This document shows, piece after piece, positions 35,473 to 47,042 of a DNA stretch of 64,000 nt. Origin of the DNA: Triticum aestivum (lineage: Eukaryota > Streptophyta > Magnoliopsida > Poales > Poaceae). Position 1 is the stretch's first letter; the number at the start of each line of letters is the position of its first letter. Made by a program: the position numbers and the translations under genes. The notes beneath the pieces are model-generated. The model was not told the origin of the DNA. It was given only the letters and a program-made list of their open reading frames with translations, and ran no database searches. The DNA lies in the NCBI RefSeq assembly GCF_018294505.1, contig NC_057803.1, forward strand, positions 687,054,678 to 687,118,677, in the 5' to 3' direction.

Positions 35473-35943
35473 TGAGGGAGTCCTGGATTAGGGGGTCTCT
35501 GGACAGCCGGACTATATCCTTTGGCCGGACTGTTGGACTATGAAGATACAAGATTGAAGGCTTTGTCCCGTGTCCGGATGGGACTTTCCTTGGCATGGAA
35601 GGCAAGCTTGGCAATACGGATATGTGGATCTCCTCCCTTGTAACCGACTCTGTGTAACCCTAGCCCCCTCCGGTGTCTATATAAATCGGAGGGTTTAGTC
35701 TGTAGGATAACAGACAATCATACCATAGGCTAGCTTCTAGGGTTTAGCCTCTACGATCTCGTGGTAGATTAACTCTTATAATACTCATATCATCAAGATC
35801 AATCAAGCAGGACGTAGGGTATTACCTCCATCAAGAGCGCCCGAACCTGGGTAAACATTGTGTCCCCTGCCTCCTATTAACATCCGCCTTAGACGCACAG
35901 TTCGGGACCCCCTACCCGAGATCCGCCGGTTTTGACACCGACA
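35473..35943 (+). repeat. Element D 3' LTR (471 bp)
   Basis: It runs TGAGGGAGTCC...ACACCGACA with a TATA box at 35678-35685, and is followed by the flank GGTAG. Confidence 0.95.
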
Positions 35944-35948
35944 GGTAG

Positions 35949-36128
35949 CTTGAGAGGGGTTGAGCGGAATTGAGAGATGCAACACAAGAAAAGGGTTTAG
36001 ACAGCTTCGGGCCCCGGGAAACATCATCCGGTAACAACCCTATGTGCTGTTTGTGGCTATGTCTTATTATCATCATTAGGGAGTCGCCGTAAACCGACTC
36101 TCCTAGTTATGTCTAGCCCTAAAGATCC
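35949..36128 (-). repeat. Element C 5' LTR, outer piece
   Basis: This continues the LTR interrupted at 18104 (the plus strand continues CTTGAGAGGGGTTGAGCGG). It stops abruptly where the F LTR begins at 36129. F is therefore probably inserted in C, but the right junction of F is off the window and no TSD can be checked. Confidence 0.7.
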
Positions 36129-37468
36129 TGTAAGTGCATCTAGTGCCACCCCTAGTTGATTTTGGAGTATTGAAGACAAACCTGGTTGATGGACTAATGT
36201 GTTTGTGAGAATTGCAGGATAGCATAGGTAGTAGTCCCTCATTGATTCGGTTTACCTACCGGAGATGACCCCTAAAAATGTGTGAAGACATTGAAGATAA
36301 TGGTGGTATGTGAAGATATTCACATTGAAGACTATGACATGAGAAGACATCGCATGAAGTCTTTGGAGCGCGAAGACATAGTTGTTTCATAGTTTCATTT
36401 TCTTGTTTGTTGAGTCACAGGAACCACCATACTGTTAAGTGGGGTCCAAGTGAACAAAGTCAGAGTGACTAAAGTGATGCTCAACCAAATCCTATGTCTT
36501 CAAGCGAAGATAATGAGAGCAAATCTTATCCAGAGCTAGATGAGTCAGCTTTACTTGTAGCCCAAGTCAAGCTGCCGAGTGTGTTTGAAATCTGACCGTT
36601 GGGACACGTGTCAGTTCCTTAGTGACCCAGGGTCATTTCGGACAAATCAGGTCGGGTTGCCTAGTGGCTATAAATAGCCCACCCCTACACCATAAATTGG
36701 TGGCTGCTTAGAGTTAGTGCACGGCTTTTGTCATTTGAGAGCAACCCACCTCCGAAGCTTTTGAGAGAGAGAGAAATCCTTGCGAGGACAAAGCCCAAAA
36801 CACCCAGAGCCCAAAGAGTGTTGGGCATCGCTAAAGTCTTCCTGTCTGCGTGATCTGAAGACTTGTTACACTTGAGGACTGTGAATCCTCTAGCCGGTTA
36901 GGCATCGCGTTCTGAGCATCCAAGAGTCATTGTGGATTGCCGGTGAACGAAGTCTGTGAAGGTTTGGTAGTCTACCTTGAAGACTTGCCAGAGTGATTGG
37001 GCGGGGACTAAGTGTCCTTAGCTCAAGGGGAACAAGGTGAAGATGCGTTCTTCTGAGTTGAATCTCAGCCTCCCTAACCAGACATACAATTGTCACATCA
37101 ACTGGAACTGGTCCAACAAATCCTTTGTCTTCACCAAGCAACTGGTTCTATCTCTTCCTTCTCTTTACTTATAGTTTGTCTTCGTGAAGTCATTGCCTGC
37201 TTGCATTATCTGTTTGACTTCACTGTGTGACTACTTGTTCTGATTGGCTTCATACTATCTTCCATCCTGATCCATACTACCTAGCTGCTAATAGTCTTTG
37301 TGCTTTCACTTCATTGTATACTTGACTATGGCTTGCCTAGTGTAGTCTACCTTCCGCTGGATGTTAATAGGTTCATTTCTATCGTTTGTCTTCGAAACTT
37401 CCATGTTTTGAAGACTTTCATAAAAATCACCTATTCACCCCCCCTCTAGTTGATAACTAGCACTTTCA
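36129..37468 (+). repeat. Element F 5' LTR (1340 bp)
   Basis: It starts TGTAAGTGCATCTAGTG and ends GCACTTTCA. A TATA box TATAAATA is at 36669-36676. Confidence 0.9.
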
Positions 37469-37470
37469 AT

Positions 37471-37482
37471 TGGTATTAGAGC
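37471..37482 (+). other. Element F primer-binding site (tRNA-Met type)
   Basis: TGGTATTAGAGC has one C-to-T change from TGGTATCAGAGC and lies two bases after the LTR. Confidence 0.88.
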
Positions 37483-37534
37483 AAGGTACTCCCTTGTTCT
37501 GTGTGATTCAGTTTAACCACCTGGAGTTTTAGCT

Positions 37535-40072
37535 ATGTCAACTGCAGGGATAATCAAAGTCTCCGCTGCGTGCCCTGTCTTCGATGACACTGATTACCCC
37601 TACTGGAAGAATAAGATGCGCATGTATCTTGAATCCATTGATGTCGATCTATGGTATGTCGTCAAGAACGGCGTTCCCAAGACTGGTGAAGGTGTCACCC
37701 CTGCCGATGTCAAGAAGTTCGTTTAACTAGATTCTACTGCCAAGAACATCATCTGTGGTCATCTGACCAAAGGACAGTATGGCCGTGTGAGTGCTCTAGA
37801 AACATCGAAGCTTGTGTGGGACTGGCTCTCCAAGGTCAACAAAGGCGTCTCAACCCAGAGAGATCAAAGGATCAGTGTCATTCGCAACCTCTTCAACCGC
37901 TTCAAGAGAAACGACAATGAGAATGTTCAACTCACGTTTGATCGCCTCACTGACATCACAAATGAGCTTCTTGCTCTCGGCGCCATTGAGATCACCAAGC
38001 ATGAAATCGTCAAGACACTCCTGAGATCACTTGACAGCTCGTTTGACACCCTAGCCCTGATGATTCAAGAACGCCCTGACTTCAAGACACTCGATCCGTC
38101 TGACATACTTGAGAGGCTCAACACACATGAGTTTCAGCTATCTGAGAAAAGAGATATCTATGGTCCCAACTATGGCCGACCTTGCACTTTGAAGGCAAAG
38201 GCTGTTTCCTCATCTGAAGAAGAATCTGACTGTAGTTCTGGTGATCCTGAAGACATTGGAAAGGAGCTTGCTATGCTTGTGAAGAAGTTCCAGAAATTCA
38301 CCAAGAAGAAAGGCTTCAGAAAGTCTTCACGATCCAGCTCATGAATTGATGAAGCTTATACTCATGACCACAAGAAGAGAACATGCCACAAGTGCAAGAA
38401 ACATGGTCACTACATCTCTGAGTGTCCACAATGGGACAATGAAAACAACAACAAGAAGAAGAAGAGCAAGGAATATGATTCTGATGACAAGAAGAAGAAG
38501 AAATCATCAAAGTCTTCTTCCAAGTCTTCATCAAAGTCTTCATCACACAAGAAGAGCTCATCTGGCAAGGCTCGTGCTTTTGTTGGCAAGGAGATGGATT
38601 CAAAGGAGGAGTCTGCTTCTGAGGAGGCAGAAGTGGAGTCTGAGGAGGAGTCCGACTCTGGCGTTGCAAGTCTGGCTCTAGCTACAGCCTACGTTGCCAA
38701 GTCCATCTTCAACACTTAAGACAATGGCTCCGTCACCTACGCCGATGCTAATGACAAGGAAGACTCTGCTCCCACCTACTGCTTCATGGCACGTGGTGCC
38801 AAGGTAAACTCACGCGATGCTTACTTTCAAACATCAAGTGAAGATGACTCTGATTGTTTATCCAAACCCAGCTACAAAACACTTGCTAAAATTGCAACTG
38901 AACAACAGAAAGCTATGGAACATATTCAAAAACTGTTAGACAAAAGCGATGACCTGTTGGACGCGGAAATGACCCGATCTCAGTCCTTAATTGAAGACAT
39001 AAAAAATCTTCATGTTAAGTATGATTAACTTGAAAGTCGTCATGAAAAGCTATCAACTACTCATGAAAAGCTTTCCTATGATTATCTTCAAAGGAAGCAA
39101 GAACTTGAGAAATTGAGAGCAGTTCATGAAGATCTTCAAAAAGAAAATGAGTCACTTCGCGCTCAACAGATCAGTCCCGCTCAGGAAGGATTTGAACCGC
39201 CATGTCTAAAATGCCTTGAGTGTGATAACGTTACTTCTGTTGCTGAATGTTCTACTGTTGCTACTATTGCAATATCTTCAACTATTGATGTGGTAACTAA
39301 ACCCTCTACTGAAGATGCCACTGCTATTGCTGATGAAAATGCTAGGTTGAAGACATTGCTTGAGACAGGGATGTACAAAAGTCTCAAAGGGCATCAGGCA
39401 CTATGTGACATCCTCAAAAAGCAGATTCTGAACCGAAACCCTAGGAAAGAGGGTGTTGGGTTCGAGAGGAAAATGAATGTTAATGGTTCTTACTGGAAGC
39501 CTAAGCAGTACCCCAAAACCACATGGGTTGCTGCAAAAGAACCTTCAGTGGATCCATCCACCCTATCTGGCTTCACTTGTGCTAACCCTATTATCATTGA
39601 TGAATCCTTTGATGCAAACTATAAACTGTTTAAGAATCAGAATGGTGAAGTGTTTGCCAGGTATATTGGTACTAACTGCAGGAATGGCCCACCTATGAAG
39701 AAAATCTGGGTGCCGAAGAGGTGTCTGGAGAATCTTCCTGTGAATGTCGTCATGACACCACAAGGGAAGAAGACAAACCCCAGACCAAAGGCGTCATATG
39801 GTCCAAAGGCTTCATACAGACACAGGACTCACCCGAGTCACCCTAATGCCAATGTTTTGCAGGAAAATCATACTCAAACTTATGAACATGAGCGCGTATC
39901 ATCAAACCGCTATGTTCATAGGACTAAGAACTACTCTGAATATTCGTATGAGTACTATTCGCCTCCTGCAAGGCTATTTGCTAGGGCTCCAAAGCCGAAG
40001 TTCTCAGATGCTGCACTTAGATTCATTGCTTCTAAGCCACCCCTGAAGATGTGGGTGGCTAAGAAAAATTGA
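37535..40072 (+). pseudogene. Element F gag (broken by stops, frame kept)
   Basis: ATG at 37535 starts a gag reading about 845 codons long in a single frame. Order: N-terminal core (FDDTDYPYWKNKMRMYLES), a UBN2-like capsid region at 37787-38344, the zinc knuckle CHKCKKHGHYISEC (about 38389), and Lys/Ser- and Glu-rich low-complexity tracts (about 38450-38660). Then comes a coiled-coil region around 38880-39160 (QKAMEHIQKLLDKSDDLLD and the following heptad-like Leu pattern) and a long C-terminal part ending MWVAKKN. In-frame stops occur at about 37724, 38342, 38717 and 39026, several of the CAA-to-TAA or CGA-to-TGA kind. No frameshift is needed, so only stop mutations separate it from an open gene. 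Confidence 0.87.
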
Positions 40073-42420
40073 CTCTCTTTTGCAGGGAAAGGTCTCCAGC
40101 CAGAAATCATAGGTGTCAGATGCTATTGCTGGGGACCTAAAACATCTTGTTGGGCGCAAGATAAAATGCCCAAATGGTCTCACTATGTGTTTTGTTCCTG
40201 AATCGCTTGCCATGCATCCTATCAGTCCTAATCTTGATCTGAGCTTTGATAATCTTCTTGTGCGTCAAATGTTTATGCTTCACAATATTCTTGGTGAAGC
40301 CTATCCCCCTAACTGTATTGTAGGATATGACTCCTCATGCTTCAGAATGGATTATGGACAGCGGATGGACTAATCATATGACTGGTGATGGAAGTCTTCT
40401 CATGGACTCAACCTTACGTCCATCTGACAAGAGTCACATCACATTTGCTGACACTGGTAAAAGCAAGGTATTGGGTCTAGGTAGAGTTGCAATCTCAAAG
40501 GATTAGCACATGGATAAAGTGATGCTTGTTGAATCCCTTGGCTTCAACTTAATGTCTATCTCAATGCTTTGCGATTTGAACATGATTGTGATATTTGGAC
40601 AATATCGTTCCCTTGTTCTAATGGAATCTAACAAGTCTCTAGTCTTTGAAGGGTATCAGAAAGATGATTTGTACGTGGTAGATTTCTCAGCAGGACCACA
40701 ACTTTCCATATGTCTTCTTGCAAAAGCTTCAGAGTGCTGGCTCTGACATCGGAGGCTAGGGCATGCTGGCATGAGGAACTTGCATACTCTCGCAAAGAAG
40801 AAGCACGTCATAGGCATCGAGGGCATCAAGTTCAAGAAGGATCACTTATGCGGTGCCTGCGAAGCTGGAAAGATGACGAGGGCCAAGCATCCCTTGAAGT
40901 CAATCATGACAACAACTCAACCCTTTGAACTGCTACACATGGACCTATTCGGCCCTACTCACTACTCTACTCTCACTACTACTGCTTGTCTCTATGGCTT
41001 CGTCATTGTTGATGATTATACAAGATATACATGGGTGCATATAATCCTCTACAAGAATGAAGTGCAGGATGTCTTCAGACGCTTTCCAATCGTGCCATGA
41101 CAAACTATGGCGTCAAAATCAAGCATATCAGAAGTGACAATGGCATAAAATTCAAGAACACCGGCCTCGACACTTATCTTGATACATTGGGCATCACCCA
41201 TGAGTTCTCAGCTCTGTACACGCCGTAGCAGAATGGCATCATGGAGCGCAAGAACAGAACACTCATTGAGATGGCTCGGACGATGCTTGATGAATACAAG
41301 ACTCCAAGAAAGTTCTGGCCCGAAGCCATTGATACTGCATGCCATGTCATCAACCATGTTTATCTTCACATCCTATGAACTCCTTACTAGTAAGAAGCCA
41401 AATGTCAGTTACTTTAGAGTATTTGGTGCTAGGTGCTGGATCAAGGATCCACATCACACTTCAAAATTTGCACCGAAAGCACATGAAGGTTTTATGCTTG
41501 GTTACGGAAAGGATTCGCACTCCTACAGAGTCTTCAACCTCTTTCAATATAAAGTGGTTGAAATGGTGGATGTGTGGTTCGATGAGACTAACGGCTCACA
41601 AAGAGAGCACCTGCCAAATGTGCTAGATGAAGTTCCACCTAGTGAATCCATCAAGCTTATGGGAACTGGAGAAATCATACCGTCTGAAGCTCAGGCTAAG
41701 AGGAACTTATCATTTCTACACCTAATCAACCTGAAGACAATGCTCAGCCAGAAGACAATCCTCCTAATGATGACAATGACCAGCAAGAGCAAAATCTTCG
41801 CCCAGTTCATCCTCGTGTTGCAAATGAAGTACAGATTGAGAAGATAATTGATAGCATCAATGCACCTGGTCCACTCACTCGTTCAAGTGCAACACAGCTA
41901 GCAAACTTCTGTGGGCATTTTGCATTTGTCTCAATATCTGAACCCAAGAAAGTTGCTGAAGCCTTCATGGAACCTGAATGGATTCAAGCTATGCAAGAAG
42001 AGCTTCAACAGTTCGAGCTAAACAATGTGTGGAAATTGGTCAAGCGTCCTGATCCTCGTAAACACAATATCATAGGCACTAAATGGATATATCGCAACAA
42101 GCAAGATGACCATGGTCAAGTTGTCATAAACAAGGCTCGTCTCGTTGCTCAAGGATACACTCAAGTTGAAGGGATTGACTTCGATGAAACATTTGCTCCC
42201 GTGGCTAGGCTTGAAGCCATTCACATACTGCTAGCCTACGCAAATCATCATAACATCCTTCTGTATCAAATGGATGTGAAGAGTGCCTTTCTCAATGGCA
42301 AGATTGAAGAAGTGTATGTTGCACAACCGCCTGACTTTGAAGATCCAAAACATCTTGATATGGTATACAAGCTCAATAAGGCACTGTATGGCCTCAAACA
42401 AGCCCCTCGCGCTTGGTATG
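40073..42420 (+). pseudogene. Element F pol, first part: protease, integrase, N-terminal RT (cut by G)
   Basis: The protease site MDSGWTNHMTG lies at about 40354-40386, with D at 40357. Integrase has the H-x-H and C-x2-C region (HRRLGHAGMRNLHTL ... CGACEAGKM). Its catalytic residues are in LHMDLFGP, RSDNGIKF and GIMERKNRTL. A frameshift near 41090 and stops near 41226 and 41377 break it. Reverse transcriptase then reads [19 protein letters not shown] and [15 protein letters not shown], up to [12 protein letters not shown]. There G is inserted after the duplicated GTATG at 42416-42420. The gene resumes at 51026. Confidence 0.92.
42416..42420. repeat. TSD of element G, left copy (GTATG)
   Basis: It is identical to 51021-51025 and lies directly outside the LTR. 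Confidence 0.97.
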
Positions 42421-42901
42421 TGAGGGAGTCCTGGATTAGGGGGTGTCCGGATGGCCGGACTATACCTTCAGCCGGACTCCTGGACTATGAAGATACAAGA
42501 TTGAAGACTTTGTCCCGTGTCCGGAAGGGACTTTCCTTGGCGTGGAAGGCAAGCTTGGCGATACGGACATGTAGATCTCCTACCATTGTAACCGACTTTG
42601 TGTAACCCTAACCCTCTCCGGTGTCTATATAAACCGGAGGGTTTTAGTTCGTAGGACAACATACAGAACAACAATCATACCATAGACTAGCTTCTAGGGT
42701 TTAGCCTCTCCGATCTCGTGGTAGATCTACTCTTGTACTACCCATATCATCAATATTAATCAAGCAGGACATAGGGTTTTACCTCCATCAAGAGGGCCCG
42801 AACCTGGGTAAAACTTCGTGTCCCTTGCCTCCTGTTACCATCCGGCCTAGACGCACAGTTCGGGACCCCCTACCCGAGATCCGCCGGTTTTGACACCAAC
42901 A
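42421..42901 (+). repeat. Element G 5' LTR (481 bp)
   Basis: It runs TGAGGGAGTCC...ACACCAACA, with a TATA box TATATAAA at 42626-42633. Confidence 0.96.
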
Positions 42902-42902
42902 T

Positions 42903-42920
42903 TGGTCCTTTCATTGAGAG
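42903..42920 (+). other. Element G primer-binding site
   Basis: TGGTCCTTTCATTGAGAG differs by one G-to-C change from the site in D and H. Confidence 0.7.
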
Positions 42921-42948
42921 TTCCTCTGTGTCGTCGCCGTTAGGCTCG

Positions 42949-45884
42949 ATGGCTCCTATGATCATCAATAGCGATGTAGTCCAGGGAGAGACCTTCCTCC
43001 CCGGACAGATCTTCGTCTTCGGCGGCTTTGCACGGCGGGCCAATTCACTTGGCCATCTGGAGCAGATCAAAAGCTATGCCCCTGGCCGTCAGGTCAGATT
43101 TGGAAGTTTAAACTACACGACTGACATCCGCGGGGACTTTATCTTCGATGGATTCGAGCCACTGCTGAGCGCGCCGCACTATCACGACGAGCATGATCTA
43201 GCTCTGCCGCCAAACAGTGCCCTGGAGGCCGCACCCGCATCGGCTTCGACCCTTAATTTGGAGCCAACTGCGCCGATCGAGGATGGGTGGTTGGACGCCG
43301 CCTCGAGGGCTGCGATCCCAACGGTGATCGAGCCGAACACCAGCCCCGCACTCCGCAAGACTCGTGACTCCAAGGAGCCGGACTGCTCTCCGGACTCCGA
43401 ACCCTCCGCGCCCCTGCCGATCGAATCCGATTGGGCGCCGATCATGGAGTTTACTACCGCGGACATCTTTCAGCACTCGCCTTTCGGTGATATTCTGAAG
43501 ACACTAAAGTCTCTCTCTTTATCAGGAGAGCCCTGGCCGGACTAAGGTCAGCAAGGTTGGGATACGGACAATGAAGAAATTCAAAGCCCACCCACCACCC
43601 ACTTTGTAGCCACTGTCGATGATTTAACCGACATGCTCGACTTCGACTCCGAAGACATCGACGGTATGGACACCGATGAAGGAGACGATGAAGAACCAGC
43701 GCCTATTGGGCCCTGGAAAGCCACCTCGTCATATGACGTATACATGGTGGACGCACCAAAAGATGATGACGAGGAGCGGAAGGACGCACCGAAGGCTTGT
43801 TCCCTCGAGAAGCAGTCAAAGCGGCGACGCAAGCGCCGCCCCAAATCCCGCCTCGATAGAAATAACGATCACACAGACCCAGCGCTGGAGCAGGGCGAAC
43901 CACTGCCGGACAACGGCAATCCGGATAATCAAACCGAACAAACAAATTCTATCAAGGATAATGGTCCGGACGACATAACGCCGGACAGGCACCCGGAGCA
44001 GCAGAATGCTCGTAAAAGGCTTGTTGCCACCGCGAGGAGTCTTAAAAAGCATAAGCAAAGGCTCAAGGCTGTGCAAGACACACTCCAAATCAGATGGAGT
44101 AAAATACTCAACACAGCAGCGAGGTACGGCGATGGCTGCTACCTGAATTCGATGAGGAGGCCTCAGACCCCCCACAACCAAATATCAAAGTAGCCACCTA
44201 GCCGGATAGACGACCCCTCTACCAACACAGAGCGGCATACAACGCCACTCACAATACAACACGCGACCCATGCGAGGGCTCACACCCAAAGAACGGCGCA
44301 ACAAGATCCATCTATGGACCAGCAAGCGCGCCCCAGCATACAATGCAACACAACAAACATCTAGCTACAGGGGTGCCGCACACCCCCTATGTTTCACCGA
44401 TTAGGTGCTGGACCATGAATTTCTAGAGGGATTCAAACCCGTAAACATAGAGACATACGACGGAACAACAGACCCTGTGGTCTGGATTGAGGACTACATC
44501 CTTCATATCCATATGGCTCGAGGAGATGATCTTCATGCCATCAAGTACTTACCCCTCAACCTCAAAGGGCCAGCTCGTCACTGGCTCAAAGGCCTCCTCG
44601 AAAGCTCCATTGGAAGTTGGGAAGAGCTCGAAGACGCCTTTCGGGCAAATTTTCAAGGGACTTATGTCCGACCTCCGGATGCGGACGATTTGAGTCATAT
44701 AACTCAACAGCCCGGAGAGTCAGCCCGAAAGCTTTGGAACAAGTTTCTTACTAAAAAGAACCAGATTGTCGACTGTCCATGACGAATGGCTCGCCAGACA
44801 CCTCGGCCAAAATAAGCCGAGAACGATGGCCGCATTAACAAGCCTCATGACCCGCTTTTGCGCGGGTGAGGACAGCTGGCTAGCCAGATGCAGCACCAGC
44901 GACCCCAGTACATCTGAAGTTAGAGATGGAAACGGGAAATCATGGCGCAACAACAATAACAAACGCCGGAATAAAGAAGACATCACGAAGGGCACGGCAG
45001 TAAACGCCGGATTCAAAAGCTCTCGGCCAGGTCAAAAGCCACCCCCTAAAGGCACCAGGGATGAACTGTCCAGCCTCAACAAAATTCTGGACCAAGTATG
45101 TCAGATCCATAGTACCCCTGGTACACCTGCTAATCATACCCATAGAGAATGTTGGGTCTTCAAGCAGTCCGGCAAGCTCAACGCCGTACACAAGGGGGAG
45201 GATACACCAAGTGAAGACGAGGACGAGCCTCCCAAGCAAGACATTGGGGAACAAAAGAAATTTCTACCAGAAGTCAAAACAGTAAACGTGTTACACGTGA
45301 TCAAGGGAAAAAACAATGCGGCACTCCCAGGAAAATATACCCAAGTGCCTGTCACCGCGAAGTCCTGCCACTAGTTGTCTCAACCGATCACTTTCGACCA
45401 TCGTGATTACTCAGCAAGTATCCGACACGCAGGATGGGCTGCCCTGGTATTAGACCCAGTAATTGGCGGATATCACTTCACACGAGTCTTGATGGACGGT
45501 GGCAGCAATCTAAACCTAATATATCAGGATACAATCCGCGGGATGGGGTTAGACCCAACAAAAATTCACCATAGCAATACTACCTTTAAAGGAGTAATGC
45601 CAGGCCCAGGGGCTCGTTGTACGGGCTCCCTCCTACTACAAGTTATATTCGGCTCCCCCGATAACTTCCGTCGTTCGCATTTAACCTTCCACATCGCTCC
45701 GTTCCAAAGTGGCTATCAAGCACTCCTCGGACGCGAAGCTTTCGCTTGCTTTAATGCAATACCACACTGCGCCTCCCTCACACTCAAGATGCCCAGTCCA
45801 CGTGGCATCATTTCAGTGAACGGAAATATCAAGCGATCTCTGCGCGCTGAAGAGAGTGCGGCTGCATTGGCAGCCGCACACTAA
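42949..45884 (+). pseudogene. Element G gag and protease (broken)
   Basis: ATG at 42949 opens a conserved N-terminal domain of about 60 residues (GETFLPGQIFVFGGFARRAN, then FGSLNYTTDIRGDFIFDGFE). An acidic linker ends in PWPD and a stop at 43543-43545. The reading resumes at 43633-44193 with a basic tract (KRRRKRRPKSR). The gag core is at 44405-44782 (VWIEDYILHIHMARGDD, GPARHWLKGL) and continues out of frame to 45374. The segment CQIHSTPGTPANHTHRECW may bind zinc. The protease at 45375-45884 contains LMDGGSNLNLIYQD and LLGREAFACFNAIPH. The coding sequence ends AALAAAH with TAA at 45882, where RT should follow. The same truncation point is seen in H. Confidence 0.87.
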
Positions 45885-47042
45885 AGGCGCCCGGACCAGC
45901 AAACGCATCCAATAGGTCGTCAAGACCTCAGACACAACTAATCAAGTCCGGTGCCGCTATTTATACCGAATAAATGGTCACACCCCTATTTGTCAATACA
46001 AGGGGCTCAACGCGCGCAGACAAGTGGCAATTTCTTCTCATCTTAAATTATACATGGTTTTTTAAAAACTATCTTTTTGCACGACAACCTTTTCACCTAA
46101 ATTCCTCTCTTTTACAGACGATCATCGTGCTACACCCGTCCAAGATACGGCACAACAGCGACACAGGCGCAGACGTGCAACAGGGACCCGCTCCAAGGAT
46201 TCTTTTTAGATTAAGACCCTGCGTAAACCTTTTTTACTGTCTCTTGTTGATACATATCCACCGTTGAGAAGGATGCTGACGTCTTGGCATGTGGCCACGC
46301 CAGAACAATGCACGTACCTTGACACAAGGGGATTCTTACAAAGGCCATTATTTAGGCCCGGTTTATACCACAAAGACCGAATACCTTAGGGAGTGTTCGG
46401 CGTCGCGAGTTTGGCCCTATATGCATCAGCTCCGAATCATTGTCTTTGGTCAAATGTTGGGTTTGCCCGGCTCCTGTGTTTTGGTGCCTTACGTTCCACT
46501 TTACCGGCTAAGGTAGCACCAGGAGAACTACTGCGATTGTGCCCTGGTTCATCCGGACGAGCACCTCAGTAGAGAAATCCGAAAATTGACTATCATGATA
46601 TAGCGTGAGACTGGTCAACCACTCGATGACCTGTTGGAATGTTAGAATCCCTTCGCCTTAACGAAGGGCCGTTTTCCGGCCAGGCATGTACGCACCCCGG
46701 GATCGGGAGAGTGCGGAGCCACCAGGGGCTATCTACTAGCCCCACTGTCAAACTCCTATGGCTAAGTGAAAGTGCTAAAGCATTATAGTCCGGTTGCCTC
46801 GCTCGCTCCGCTATCACCTCCTTAATAGGACCAAGACATTGTGTTAAGTGTGAACGCATGTTTTTTGCGAGCACCTCCGCATTATATGCGTGGGGGTTGA
46901 AGCCGACGGCTGCAATCTTTCAGGTTATACACATGTATACATAAACGGCCGCCTAGGAGGCATCATATTACTTTCAGGCAAAAGTATAAAAATAGCCTTA
47001 TAAAAATTTATAAAAGCATTTCGCTTACAATGAGATTACATA
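45885..47042. other. Element G non-coding block between convergent genes
   Basis: No gene is supported. About 46390-46600 matches the blocks in H (58515-58720) and D (22440-22640) closely and A more weakly. It lies downstream of the ends of both the plus-strand gag-pro and the minus-strand gene. Confidence 0.6.

Larger units (their letters stand above)
18105..35943 (+). mobile_element. Element D: pol-less Tat-type Gypsy retrotransposon, split by E
   Basis: The LTR pair is 18105-18575 and 35473-35943, each 471 bp. My by-eye count is 23 differences (4.9%). The flanks GGTAA/GGTAG match at 4 of 5 bases. It contains gag, protease and an antisense gene but no reverse transcriptase, RNase H or integrase. 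After removing E (8.8 kb), D is about 9.05 kb. It lies in the 5' LTR of C. Confidence 0.92.
15762..36128 (-). mobile_element. Element C: minus-strand LTR element, host of B, D and probably F (split)
   Basis: Visible parts are a leader (15762-18013), a primer site (18014-18030) and the 5' LTR in two pieces (18033-18104 and 35949-36128). Element D interrupts the LTR. The two pieces join into one continuous LTR-type sequence, which I recognise from other Triticeae elements starting TGTCGTGGAATT. The duplicated flank is GGTAA (18100-18104) and GGTAG (35944-35948). The remainder of C is off the window or beyond F. No gag or pol is visible, so I cannot assign Copia or Gypsy. Confidence 0.75.

Noticed and set aside
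35944..35948. Perfect TSD for element D
   Set aside because: The flanks are GGTAA and GGTAG, which match at four of five bases. I report it as a decayed duplication, not a perfect one.
37471..37482. A tRNA-Met gene fragment
   Set aside because: Only the 3'-complement is present, directly after an LTR, which marks a primer-binding site.
42421..42605. Extension of the RT frame of F into element G
   Set aside because: Past 42420 the frame reads through the G LTR by chance. The true continuation is at 51021 after the TSD.
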